Origin: Aptenodytes patagonicus
Lineage: Eukaryota > Chordata > Aves > Sphenisciformes > Spheniscidae
Length of the DNA: 64,000 nucleotides
Direction of reading: 5' to 3'
Assembly (NCBI RefSeq): GCF_965638725.1
Contig: NC_134975.1
Span: forward strand, 1,190,179 to 1,254,178
The notes under the pieces were generated by a model, which was not told the DNA's origin, searched no databases, and was given only the letters and a program-made list of their open reading frames with translations. This document shows, piece after piece, positions 50,101-61,900 of this stretch; the first letter of the stretch is position 1; the number at the start of each line of letters is the position of its first letter. The translations under genes and the position numbers were made by a program.

Positions 50101-51609
50101 TGAGTGGTGAGAGGGCAGAGGAGGACCAGGAGGAGAGGTGGGCAGAGGGGCTGGGACACGGTGGGAATTCAAATCTTCCATCTGGTGGCTTCTCACTGAA
50201 TTAAGCGAGCTAGGCTTTTTTTTTTTTTTCCCTCTGCATATTTAAGGTCTGAAATTTTCACTGATCTGTCAAAACGAGCGCTATAAAATCCCCAGCTAGC
50301 TGGAAAAGCAACGTTATTGAAACCAGTTTGGTGACTCGTGACCTTTCCATGAAAAGTTTATATTAATATTCCTCCAAAAAACACTCACTGAAAGAACAAA
50401 TTGAAATGTTTAAAGGCAAATAGTCTTGCCACAAAACATCCAGATCTGGGTAAAAAAGCCCGCTTGAGCAGTTCGGGGTGCTTAGCTGATCCTTCCCGCA
50501 GATCAAAGCTCATTGTATTTCTCCTTTTGCTCAAGGATATCAGCAACAATACCGAACTTCACTTCCTTCGTCCAAAACCATTCGCCAGCGAAATTGAATT
50601 AAACGTATTTTTTTTAAAAAGGAAAACAATAATAAAAAAAAATTAATAAAAAAATAAAAGCCAGGCACAAGCCCGTGCCCCAGCTGGTGTTAATTGGCAG
50701 CTCCCCAGCCCTCGGCAGCGCTGAGCCAGCTCCTCCAAGCGCGGGATCAGAGGACCCTGGCTCCTGCCTAAATCCTGCCCTCCCTGGGGTATTTTTTCCT
50801 CGCCCTTTGTTTTCTCTCGCTTTCCCAGGCCCCTGTGATCTATTGTCTTTCCGCATTATGAACATCTGATATTAGTCGCTGTCTTGACAACGCTCGCGTG
50901 TGAGTAATGCGTTGAGCCGATGCCCTGCCGGCACCGCGGGCTTCGGTGAGGAGGAAGGAGGAAAGTCACTGGGCTCCATCCCAGCAGGTCTGAGTATCAA
51001 CCTGTTTCTGAGCATCTTTTACTTCCTTAAGCAATCTTCGGCATTTTTCAAACGTTGGCTCTCTGCTAGCTCCCATCCGTGGCCACTGCCATCCCTGACA
51101 AGTTGACGCGAGCGCAGGGAGGATGGGGCTGAGCCAAAGCCCTCTCAGATCCAAAATCATTGTCCTGCGTCGCTCAGGTCTCCCTGGGACAGGGGCCGAG
51201 GTGGCTCTTTGAGGTTGCTATTTCACTTGGGCCCCCGCCCAGCGTGAAGGATGTTCGAGAGAAACCCGTGGAAGAATGTGAAAACACACAATGTCCTTAA
51301 AATAGAGAAAAGCATCTGTACGGTGCCTGCCTCCCGAGTGGAAAAGCAGCATCTGGGCGGGTGTAATGAGGAAGGCAAAGGGGTTGGAAAGGGTTTTGCT
51401 GTGAGCGCTGATGGACAACGGGGTGCGTGTCTGGTCAGCAAGGCTACAGATGCTTGGCAGGTCTATGGAGCTTGTTTTTACGAAATACCTTGTCGCTGAG
51501 CTTGAATTGAGGGGTTTTTTTTCTACTGGAAACGGGTGTAGCTTGCTTGAGCAAAGTTGGCCAAGTCGCTTGCTTTTATTCAGCCCCACCTCAAAGAGCA
51601 GAGAGGACA

Positions 51610-51631
51610 TCCTCCTCCTCCTCCTCCTCCT
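51610..51631. repeat. (TCC)n microsatellite
   Basis: About seven perfect TCC triplets are followed by TCTTC. It is a simple short tandem repeat. Confidence 0.9.
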
Positions 51632-52888
51632 CTTCAGGCTGTAGGGAGCGGGTCAGAGGTTCAGGAGAAGACTGCAGTACAACAGTACAGGTTATTCAGG
51701 ATGAAGATAATACTGACAAGATGAGAATATTAATTTGTTATATGCAGCAAGACAAAAAAAAAAAAAAAGGTTGTTGTCTTTTAAAGGACTTTCTCCTGCA
51801 GCCTCCTGGTCGTGCTCAGCCTGAGTTGCCGCATCCCCATCACCGCCAGTCTGGGGGTAGGTGGGAATCCCGCTACGGCACGGTGCAGGCTCATCAGCGT
51901 AGGAGAACTCTGTACTACGTTATATATTTCTGTTAGTAAAATATATTATATATGGAAACTTGTTGTGTGTTATAAAAAGGAGCTAATTTTAAAAATACCT
52001 ATACAGATACAGGCATGCCAACTCAACCATTTATGTTTTATTGATATTATTTTAATTACTTTGATGAATCACTGACGCTGTTTTAAACTATATTGTTCCC
52101 ATAATACCCCTTTGTGCTCTCATTATCAGACAGAGCAGCAAAGCAAGATTTCAGCAAGGGTTATGGAGCTCTGCTGGGGGTAGACTCCAATATCCCCAAG
52201 AAACGTCGTGCCAGGACTTCAGTGTCCCCCCAAAGAGACTCAGGGTGAGAGCTCCCGATGACCAGGAGCAGGGAGCAATGCCGGGAGAGCGTGATGAGCA
52301 GAGACAGCTTGGACGGGGTCAACAGGCACTGGAGAAGAAACACCTTGGAGAGGCAGAGAGGGCACAGGCAGGAGACGGGAAGGTTATAGGGGTTCCCAAA
52401 GGTGTAGGACTTTTTTGGGAGCGGGTGGCTGGGCATAGGAGGATGGTGGGTCACCAGTGGCCTCCAGTTTCATGTGTTGATTCTACTGGTGTGATAACAG
52501 AGGGTTGAAAACTATTCAATGTAAGGAGGGACCTGGGCAGAATATTTTATGCCTTGGTGGGCTGAATCCGGACCTCCAACCTTGGCTAAAAGAGGATGCA
52601 ACGCTCCCAGCATTTCTGCAGGGAGGAGAAAGAGGGTTTATTTGTAGGCAAGCTCAGGAGCGGAGTAAGGAAGCAATACTGCTTATAGTGCTTGATTTCC
52701 TGGGGAAATCAGGGGCAGAACTGGCTGTGGATCCAGCCAGGAACTGGACCTGGACCTGTTCCACCCTCTCTATCTGCAATAGCAGCCATATTTATTTGAA
52801 AAGACTTTTGATGGTGGAGGAGTATTGGCTTCCATCTGTATAATAAAGGCTATCGTAGCCTGCCAGAAACGTAGACAGAGGAAGGGAG

Positions 52889-52943
52889 ATGGATGGATGG
52901 ATGGATGGATGGATGGATGGATGGATGGATGGATGGATGGATG
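52889..52943. repeat. (ATGG)n microsatellite, about 13.7 copies
   Basis: A perfect ATGG tetranucleotide array of 55 bp, with degenerate GGATGA-type copies continuing to about 52980. The purity of the array suggests it is recent and likely polymorphic. It lies about 750 bp upstream of the Twist start codon. Confidence 0.95.
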
Positions 52944-53200
52944 ACTGAGTGGATGAGCGGGTGGATGGATGAACGGATGCAAACTCAAGTTCATTTTGTA
53001 TTATGCCATTTCTCGAGAGCAGTATGGATGCCTATCACTGTTGCTTCTTCCTTTGGACTCAGAGAATACCCTGTATTGCTCATTGAAACATCCATTGCTC
53101 CACATTTCCACTTGAATCTCTCATAGATAAAAGTCTCCTATTCCAAACTGGGCAAGTGAATATTTCTGGCTGGCTTTTGCAGGGTCAACTGGGCTTAAAA

Positions 53201-53692
53201 AAGAAAAAAAAAAAAAGACTAAAACCCAAAAGAGCCTCCCCTGAACTCCCTGGCTGGTGCTGACATTAGCATAGGCAATGTCCCCTGACATCCGGGCAGC
53301 AGGCAGGAGCATCTGTGCCGGAGGGCTTGGGGGTGTCGGTGGAGGAGGGAGGGAGGAAATCTGGAACCCATAAGCTCCACTGATGTTTGCATTACCTTGC
53401 ACGGCTGCATTGGTCTGTGTCTGGTCCGCCCACGGTCCCCCTCGCCCTATCAGCAAGAGCCATTCCCCAAAGTTATTCGAACGCCCTCCTCTCTGTAGCC
53501 CAAAGGAAAAACCAACCGAGCTCCTTGGAGGGCTCCGCAAGGCTTGGGAAGTCCGGGGAGGCTGAAGGGTTGATGCTCCAGGCTGCACTTCTTGAGTGGG
53601 CGCTGGCTGCTCTCCAGGCCGCCTCGCCGATGTGCTGTGGCCGTCGCATCTCGTGAGACCCCAGAGCCCTTCGCCTGCAAGGTGCCGAGAAG
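53201..53692 (+). promoter_or_regulatory. TWIST3: Probable promoter and 5' UTR of the Twist gene
   Basis: The 490 bp before the start codon become GC-rich towards the gene. No clear TATA box or start site could be fixed. Twist genes usually have a 5' UTR of a few hundred bases in the same exon as the coding sequence, which is why this region is assigned. Confidence 0.35.
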
Positions 53693-54178
53693 ATGAAAGA
53701 GGAAAGCATGTGCCCGGACTCCCCCGAAGGCAGCCTGGTCACCAGCGAGGAGGAAGGCGAGCGGCTGCACAAGAAATGCCTCCGCAAGCGTGGCCAGGGG
53801 GGCAAGCCGGCAGAGGACTGCGGTGCTCCCTCACCGCAGGGCAAGCGGAGCAAGCGCAGCCCCGTCCCGCAGTCCTTTGAGGACGTGCACACGCAGCGCG
53901 TGATCGCCAACGTGCGTGAACGCCAGCGGACCCAGTCGCTCAACGACGCCTTCGCGGAGCTGCGGAAGATCATCCCGACGCTGCCCTCCGACAAGCTGAG
54001 CAAGATCCAAACCCTCAAGCTGGCCGCCCGCTACATAGACTTCTTGTACCAGGTCCTGCAGAGCGATGAGCTGGACCACAAGATCACCAGCTGCAACTAC
54101 CTGGCCCACGAGAGGCTCAGCTACGCCTTCTCCGTCTGGAGGATGGAAGGGGCTTGGTCCATGTCTGCATCCCACTGA
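53693..54178 (+). CDS. TWIST3: Twist-family bHLH transcription factor, probable TWIST3
   Basis: Twist proteins are nuclear bHLH factors that pair with E proteins and bind E-boxes to control mesenchyme, cranial and limb development. The single-exon frame of 161 residues starts at ATG 53693 and stops at TGA 54176. Layout: acidic N-terminus ([10 protein letters not shown]), two basic nuclear-localisation-type clusters (KKCLRKR at 27-33, GKRSKR at 50-55), bHLH about 68-121 (basic region [14 protein letters not shown], loop PTLPSDK, helix 2 [20 protein letters not shown]), and the C-terminal Twist box [20 protein letters not shown] ending in His161. It lacks the glycine-rich tract of TWIST1. It differs from TWIST1/2 at NDAFAEL (NEAFAAL there) and [16 protein letters not shown] (DEMDNKMTSCSYVAHE there). 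Family assignment is firm. TWIST3 rather than TWIST2 rests on these differences and on neighbouring SLC48A1/RAPGEF3. Confidence 0.93.
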   Translation: MKEESMCPDSPEGSLVTSEEEGERLHKKCLRKRGQGGKPAEDCGAPSPQGKRSKRSPVPQSFEDVHTQRVIANVRERQRTQSLNDAFAELRKIIPTLPSDKLSKIQTLKLAARYIDFLYQVLQSDELDHKITSCNYLAHERLSYAFSVWRMEGAWSMSASH

Positions 54179-54860
54179 GCCGGGGTATGTATCGCCACCT
54201 CCCCGCCGACACCTCCGCACATCCCTCGTTCCTGCATCCTCCATGCATCTCCCCAGCTCGGTCCTGCGGGGGAAACGCACAGCAGCCGCCCCCTCCTCAC
54301 GCTCCACGTGCAAGCGATTTGCTTTAACAAACCCCAGAAGCTGCCAAGGCTGGCGGTCGGAGGAGGTGGTGATTCCCAACCTCGCCGGGGCCGGTAGGAC
54401 GTTGCAGGGAGCCGAGCAGCGGAGCCCTAAAGCAACTGATCTCATTTAGCGGGGTCTGGTCCGGGGCAGGCTAGTGAAAGGTTTAAAACGAGGGCTTAAA
54501 AAATCTGATTTATCCTCCCACGGTAACCCAGGAGGGCGCGTAAATCAGCAGACACCCTCCTGAATGTGCTTGGGTTACCGAGGTGTCAAAACTGCACGAG
54601 CAAGACCAGCGGCCGCCCCGCAGCCATCGGCCGACGGCTGCTGTTGCTCCCACTGCGCGAAGAGCCCAGCCTTGTCCTCGCCGCCCGGGCAAAACCTGGC
54701 AGCCGTTTCCTGAAGCCGTTGGGTGGCCCTGGGGCCTCCAGCCTGCCGGGCTTTCTCCTACCCCTCTCCTAAAGCGCTGAAGATAAGACGGGATCCGTAA
54801 TCCCTTCGGATCTGTAGGCATCCTACACTGCAGGGAATAAAATATCGAGTGAGGATGCTG
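54179..54860 (+). other. TWIST3: Predicted Twist 3' UTR with an intron
   Basis: Twist genes carry one intron in the 3' UTR. Seven bases after the stop codon a GTATGT donor (54185-54190) follows CGGG, so exon 1 may end at 54184. The acceptor of exon 2 could not be fixed. A canonical AATAAA at 54836-54841 is the first strong polyadenylation signal and would end the transcript near 54860. A second AATAAA lies at 55812-55817. Confidence 0.4.
54836..54841 (+). terminator. TWIST3: Candidate polyadenylation signal of the Twist gene
   Basis: AATAAA lies 658 bases after the stop codon, followed within 30 bases by GTGAGGATGCTGGGG, a GT-rich stretch. Distance and strand fit, but transcript data are lacking. 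Confidence 0.4.
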
Positions 54861-57800
54861 GGGCAGCGAGGTTTGCCCACTCGTTGCACCGCACCTCTTG
54901 TTTGATGTGCTCAGCACCATCCAGCCACCGCCTGAGCATCCTTTCAATCACTGGCAAAGCTGCTGAGAGGAGAGGGGAATAATCCTGTTTTCAGTGCTTT
55001 AGGTCTCATTGGGCTGGGAGAAAGGGGGAACGGGGGGAGAAGGCTCAGCTACGTGCTAACGTTTCCTGCAGCTCATGAGCAGGAGCAGAAAGCTCCGGAG
55101 GACATTCCCAAGCCATGGACTTTGGGGACACTTCATGGGAGCCCAGCCCAGCTCCCGAGAGTCCCCTTTGTCCCCTAAACAGGATCAGGGCTTCTGACTT
55201 TCCTCGAGCACTGACTCATTAACCCCTGTCTTGTGTCGGCCCCGGCGCTGGGGGTTAGAGACCGCCGGGCCCTCTGGGGAAGCCAACTGCAAAAGGACTC
55301 TTATTTTTCCTGCACCCACCACTAAGGGCTGCAACGTGGAAAACCCTTTTATTCTGATTTTCTGCCAGCTATTGGGGTCAGCCTTGTGCAACCTCCTTAC
55401 GTGCCATTTCTCCTCCTGGCTGGTCTTACTGAAGCCCCAGTTCAGTGCAGGGACCCACGTGCCCAGCCGTGGTCTCCCTGCGGGCAGAAGCAGCATATCT
55501 ATAACGTGAGACAATCCAGACCCTGTGACGAGAAGTGCCGAGCGGGTGCAAGACCCTAATTAAAGCCGTGCTGACCCCCAGCTGGGGCAGGGAGCTGGTG
55601 CGATGCTGCAGCCCGATGTGAGACCGCCGGTGCCCGCCTCGTCATGGGTGCAGCCTGGTGAGGACGACGGGCTCCCCGGTGCCTTCGCCTTTAGGGTATG
55701 TCTGGGGGAAGCCACAGTGCAAAAAAAAAGTAATCCGCTCTCCACCCTGGTCTTGCGTTCCGAAAGGCCGGAGGGAGTGGGAAAGGGAGGAAAGCGGCCT
55801 TTCTGAGACAAAATAAATCATAGCAAATTCCTGCAAAGTGGCCCAAATGATGCCCGGGCGGTCAGGAACCTTCTGCCACGGCCGGTGTCCCCCCCCATGA
55901 GCACCGCTGACCCTCCTGCCTTTGGGTTTTGCCACGTAACAGCCCTGAATTTCAGGCCAGATCAGCAGATATAGGTGCAGCCACTGGCTAAAGATGTTGA
56001 CCGGCTCCCAGGGGGATTTCATTTAAGGGTGTGCCACATTTAAACTCTCGTTTTCCTGCAAACCTTGCTAAGATCGCTTCTAACCAACAGAAAAACTGCC
56101 AGTTTTCTAAATCCGTGTATAGATTTCAATTATTTGGGGCAGACCTGGTTGTTTAAAAACTGATGAGAAAGACTGTCCTTGCTGGAAGCAGGATAGCTGC
56201 CCCTTAGCCGTGGCTGGGTGCCGCCGGGGACACCTTCCCCTTCGGGACAGCCAGAAGCGAAGCGTGTGGTTACTTGTTCTTACTTTGAGAAGCCAAAAAG
56301 CTGCCAGGGACTGTCTGGATGCTGAGCCCCCTGAGCAGATCAAGCCCGTATCCCGCCCAGCGCCTCCCTCACCCTCTTCCGGGCATCACATTTTTGCAGC
56401 CCTGTGAGTTTTGCAGTTTGCAGCGGGGTTATCCTCTTTCGGAGGATGCGGGGTGCTCCGTGCATGCTCCCAAAAGACGGGGGCTGCCCGTCGCGGCTTT
56501 GCCCTGCTCCTAGGTTCTCAAGAGAGGTGGAATCAGCAGGAGCGTGGGTTTCTTTGGTGGATGGTTTTTCAGAGCTTCAGCACTGTGCTGACGAAGCCCG
56601 CGCTGACGAGCTGCGCGCTTTGTTAAAGCCCAGCTAAAGGCGTTTTCGCTCTGGGGAGGCGTGGGGTTTTTGAGTCCCCTCGCCATCGCCCCCAGACCCG
56701 GGGCCGTTGCTCTCGGCACACGCGTGTCTGCTCCCTGTTGCGTGTGTGGGCTGACGTGCAGCTCTGCGTCCGGTCATTGACTTGTAGACCTGTTTATTTA
56801 AGCTGAGTGCTTGGCAGGAATTGTGCTCCCATGATAAACAGAGGAATTAAAGACACTTAGTGATCTTAAAGACGTCTCTGCTAAATGACAAAGCCTCCGT
56901 GTAAAACCCCTCATGTCCTGTGAGCGTGGTACTCTCAGTGTGCTTATCATTGCTGGTTAATATTCATCCCAAGCGGCTCCGGTGCTTGCCTTGAGGCGAA
57001 GCATCCTTCAGCTGAATAGATAATAATCTGCTTTGTGCCGACCTGCAGCGGTATTCGGGTACCAATTAGCAACTCCCAGCTGGGCAGGGAAGTAACGGGA
57101 GGAGGATTTGCTAAGCAAAGACCAAAAAGAGGGAACAGCCACAGGGGAAGCGATGCTGGCGTTGGAAAGGCTGCGTCTCTTTCCTGTAAGTGAATTAACC
57201 CAGCACTTGCAATGGGACTGTAATTTTATAATGTAAAGCAGCTAATGGCTGCTGCGCGCCCCGGCATACTGGTCTCCACTGGAACTCAGCCTATTAAATA
57301 TCAAAGGGCGCTGGAATAGCTGGATGTGGATATGCCCTTGTTAACCAGGAGACATCATCCGGGGAAAGAGGGATTGAGCCCTCAGGCAAGAAAAATAATG
57401 TTTGAAGTCCCCCAAGCTCACGGTTTTTCAGCACAGTCTTGAGCACATTAAAATGGTTTCTTTTCCTGCTGGAGGAGAAAATGAGGCTGGAAGCTGAAAC
57501 TGCTGGGGGGGAAAGACTGGTGGAGTTGTAAGGGGTGATATTTCTTGCCCTTCATTTGTCTCCCTGGATTTATTGTCTTTCTCGCGTTGCCCTCACTTAA
57601 TTGTCTATCCTGAAAGACCTTGGATAAATCTTCCCTTTGGGGACTGTTGCTCTTGCTTGGAGTCTGCTTTGTTGGGTGGATGTTTCATTTTCTTTTATTT
57701 ATAAATATGTCTCATTGCACAGTATTAAAGCACCAGGGTATTAAAGGAGCTTGGGGAGAGCTCTCTTCCCTATTCAGATCTGCTCAGAAAATGCATTTAA

Positions 57801-60800
57801 AGCAGCATCTGCTTCAAAAAGCTGAGATCCCTCTGCAGCCTGGCAAGAAAGCACAATCCCCGCTGGCTGAGCTGTCTTGCCACCCTGGATCAGTCCTTTA
57901 AAAGCAGCGAGAAGTGGGTCCATTCACCCACTGCTGGTTAAACTGGCCAAGGTGGCCCAGGAGCCCCGGGCTGGGTTAGAGCAAGCCCAGGCGCTGGGCT
58001 CCTCCTTAGCCAGGTCCAGCGTGCGAGGAGTCGCGCTGGCAGGAACCACCTCGCTTTCACTTTTGGTTTGAGCTCCCAGAAGAGACGAAGAGTTCCCCAA
58101 ATCCTGGCAAATCTGTGCCTGGGTGATTTTTTTCCTCCTTCCATTCGGTGAAGGGCTATGTTAAGCACCAGCCGTGCTCTGTGCTCCTATCCACGCGCTC
58201 TGGCAGGATGCTTCTGGGGTTTGCTCCTTGCTCTGGCGTGGAGCGGGTTTAGAGGTCAGAATTTTCCCCCAAAGGCTGCTGTCTTCTCCCACGAGCGCAG
58301 AGCTGGGGGTAGAAGAGATGTTTGGTGCCTTGAAGGCTCCAGCTTTGGTGCCCCGAGGCAGGAGGAGCTGCCCTAGATGAGGGATGTGGGACATCCCCCA
58401 AAATCCCAGGGCTGATCTCACGCGTTGGCTCTGGGTAAGGATGCAGGACCAGATGGGGCTGGGGATGCTCAGTCTGACCACAACCAGCCCACACCGTGCC
58501 GGGGCTGTCGGGGGACGCCCCGACTGCTGTGTAGCAGCAAGGGATGGCATCACCTTGATGTCCCGGAGCTGCTCTGCTGCAGTTCCTGGAGCCCAGCCCG
58601 GAGCAGGGAGAGCTGCAGGCTGTCCGGCCATCCCTCTCCAGGTCCCTTGGCATGAGAGCATCCAGCACAAGGACATGTCAAAGGGCGGCTGGGGCTGCCA
58701 TTAATTTCACTGTTAGAAAAGCCTTTTTCCAGCAAAAACTTCCACTTTTCTATTAAAGATGGAAGAACTCAACACCAAACCTGCCTGGGGGGGGCCGGGC
58801 TCTTCTCCATCGCAGGAAGGCAGGTTCTCAGCACTACTCAGGATTAGTTAAAATTAAAACAGAGATAAAATTACAGAGCCAGCCCTCACGAGCATTAAAA
58901 TGTCTGCCGGTTTACGATCCCCGCGAGGAGATGGGCTCGCTAGATCTCAGCTGCGTTCGCTTAGCCCAGAGGAATGCCTTTGAAACGAGCCTGTATTTCA
59001 TTGCCGAATGTCACGGGAATGCACCTGGGATCTGAGGGGGAACGAAGGAGATGCGTTAACGAGACGGGCTTTGCATTTAATTTCCTTTTATAGGGCTGTA
59101 CCTGAGCAGAGACGAGGGTGCTAATGCAGTGGAGGGAGGGAAGGACAGTCGTCAGCCGGGGCGTTGAGGACAGGCTCGCAGAGCGATGTGTCTCCCTGGC
59201 TCTGTGGTCTGGTCCATGCCAGCCCCGTGAACGTCCGTCCCCAAGCCCTGCACGCTCAGAGCAGGGCTGGTCTCCTCTGGAGGGTCCCGCAGTCCTTCGG
59301 CAGCCTTCAAAATCGTGCCGTGAATGCGTTATTTGGCGTTAGACCTTGTTGGCTTGAGACATGGCTGTGCCGCGAGGCAAGCGGAGATTATTAACGTTTA
59401 TATGGGCTGGGTTGAGATGCTCGTGCCTGTGCTTCCCACAACCCAGGACATCCCTGTGCCGTGCCGGTTGGACGCCAGCCTTTTTGGCTGCCTATTGTGC
59501 CAGGCACCGTTGCCCTTGAGCGCCGTGGATGCGCACAGCGCCCATCACAGACCTTTCGGACCACGGTCCCAAAGGGACAGCAATGGGACACATGGGGCTT
59601 TGGGGATTTTTTCTCTCTCTGCCACCTGGCTCGGGCAGGCTCTGTCCTGTCTGCAAGCCCCGAGGGCAGCCCTGCCTGCAGAGAGGGTGGGCAGGGGCTG
59701 CCCCCAGCAGCCTGCTGGCCCCCGTCTGCATTATCTCAGCTGGTGCCCAGGGGTGAATTACTGGAGGGTTTGATTTATTCCTCTCCAGGCTCCTCTCCAG
59801 AGAGTTAAAGGTCTCAGCTATTGTGCAAGGAGGGACTAGAAAAGCAGGAGGCAAAGGGCGGAGGGGATGAAATAAAACCAGAGACCTAGGGGCGATGGGG
59901 AGGAAGCCCAGAGAGCACCAGGGCCAGCAAAATGAAGCCATTGCCCCACGGGGCTTGAGTCCCCTTGCACCCCCATGCCCGGGCCCTCAAGACCTGCTGG
60001 AGCCATTCCTAATCTCCTCCAGCCCTTGCAGGAGACGTTTCCCCCTGCCCAAGGTCCAGATCAGGCTGCCGGCTCGGCTTGCCCTGCTTTTGCTCTCGGT
60101 TCACCCACACCGCGGCCCCTGGCTCCAGGCTGGCGTCCGGCGTCGGCTGGAGGCGCCCGGCAGCTCCGCGGGGTCCCCTCCAATGTCACCCACCCTGGGA
60201 ACAGCCTGTCATCTTCCGGGCTGGAGAGGGAACAGTTCATCACGGGATAACGCCGGTCCTCCTCACGGAGGGGAGGGAAGGGGAGATGAGCGGTTCGGCT
60301 GCTTTCCTTCTCCATCCTCCCAGAGAAGCATATGTGGGGTAAAAGCTGTGATTTTTTTTTTTTGGAACGCTCACGGTCCTGGGCTCAGGTGCGGGGGCAT
60401 TTCCCAGCGCGTCCCATGCAAACGCTTGTGGCTATGGGAAAGTCTGCGAATGTGAAGCACGAAGGCTCAGGAGCCAGCAACCGAACGCGGCTCTTCCCCC
60501 CGCTGGCTTCCCAGCCAAGCGCCGGATTTTGCATGATTTTGGGAAGCCTGGGCTGGCCGTGCCGAGCCAAAACCTCGGTGACTTGGCAGCCAGGCTGACC
60601 CTGCCTGTCTCCCCTTAGGTCTTACGCCTCCGCCTCGATGGAAACAAGCAGCAGCTCGCCAGCACCCGGGCACCCAGACCCAGCCACCCCACTCTCCTCC
60701 ACCACCCGAAAAACGACAGCAGCCTCCCCAGCGAGCAGGAGAGGACGTGCCCTGTCCCGCCCCACCAGCCCCCTCACCCGGGGCTGCTCTGACCCCCTCC

Positions 60801-61900
60801 AAACCCCAGGGCTGGGGCAGAGGGACCTGAACCAGGACCCAGGTGGTTTTGCTTGGAACGAGCTTGGTTGGATGCTGCGTATGCAACTCTTTAGGGTGTA
60901 ATTTATTTTTGACTCGCAGGTAAGAAATAGTCGAGTTACCTACTCCAGTACTAGCCGCCTGCTTCCCGAGCCTGCAGGGAAGCCGATGTCCCCGGCTCAG
61001 CGGCATCTGTCCTCCCCGCATCCCCCCACCGCCTGCAGCCAGCCTGGGCAGCCCCGCAGCCAGGACGTGCAGGCAGCTGCCTTCTGCCAGGACCAGGCAG
61101 GACAACAACTCCACTCGGGATGATGGGAAGGGCTCGAGCTGTCCCTCGCTGGTCTGGTCCTCACTGCTTTCCCCCCCCCAGGGACGTGAAAATGCAGCGA
61201 CCGAGGGTTTGACCAAGGACCGAGCAGGGAGCCCAGCACGGCTCCACTTTTATCCTGCTCTGGAGGTCTGCACCGTAATGACACCACGGTCTGTACCGCT
61301 GCCTGGCATGCCGAGCGGATTTTGGGGGGGCTGCTGAACCCCTCAACGAACCCCGAGGCTCGCCACGCCCTCCGCTCACTCGTACCCCGTGGACGTGTCT
61401 CAAAATCCCCCGCTCTGTTGGAACAACCCAATTTCTTTGAAATTATCGGAAAACAAGGCTGGAGACGTTGCGCACAGCCCTTCCCTCTTCCCCGCAAGAG
61501 TGGGAGAGTTTGGGGACATCTCGGGAGCGGTGCTGCTCTGGGGGGGGGATTCAGGCTCTTTTGGGGGGATGCAGAGATGCTGGGGGGGGTGTGTGTGTGA
61601 CAAAGGGGTGTCGGGGTTTCCGGACGATCCCAATAAAGTCCAGGGGGAATTTTCCAGGGTTCAATCTTCCTGGTTCCTAAGGAAATGGTGCTGTCGTAAG
61701 CACGAGGCGGCACGGCCGCATGCCCACCCCTGCACCCTCCATCAGCGCTGGTGCTCCGCCAGCTTTATTTAAATTGGGCAAAAGAGAATCAGGTATTTTT
61801 GCTCGTTGTAGCAGAGAAAGGGGGAAAAAAAGTCCCCGTAAGTGAGGCTGCAACGAGCGTGCAACCCAAAATAATCCATGTGGGAGAGAGGTGTTACGAA
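54861..61900. other. Intergenic sequence downstream of the Twist gene
   Basis: No gene or transposon is recognised. A block at about 56770-57400 is AT-richer than its surroundings and dense in homeodomain-type (TTAATTA/AATTA-like) and Fox-like (TGTTTATTTA) words, which suggests a regulatory element. Long minus-strand frames near 60.5-61.7 kb are in GC-rich sequence and have no known relatives. Confidence 0.45.
56770..57400. promoter_or_regulatory. Candidate enhancer block downstream of the Twist gene
   Basis: The block contains TGTTTATTTA (Fox-like) near 56789, several AATTA/TTAAT words (near 56844, 56957, 57064, 57190) and TATCATTG and GATAATAATC near 56945 and 57020. The low GC content and lack of coding signal in otherwise GC-rich DNA are typical of conserved developmental enhancers. 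Conservation itself cannot be judged from one sequence. Confidence 0.25.

Larger units (their letters stand above)
41191..53200. other. Intergenic sequence between SLC48A1 and the Twist gene (right part)
   Basis: No coding exon or RNA gene is recognised in about 12 kb. AP-1-like TGACTCA/TGAGTCA words occur at about 46323 and 46424, and a GCTGACTCAG word (complement) near 45024. An AT-rich block at 50215-50650 could be a regulatory element. Microsatellites at 51610 and 52889 are listed separately. Confidence 0.5.

Noticed and set aside
60467-61713. Minus-strand frames of 240-250 codons downstream of the Twist gene
   Set aside because: GC-rich, low-complexity Gly/Pro/Ser composition with no domain. 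They do not match HDAC7.
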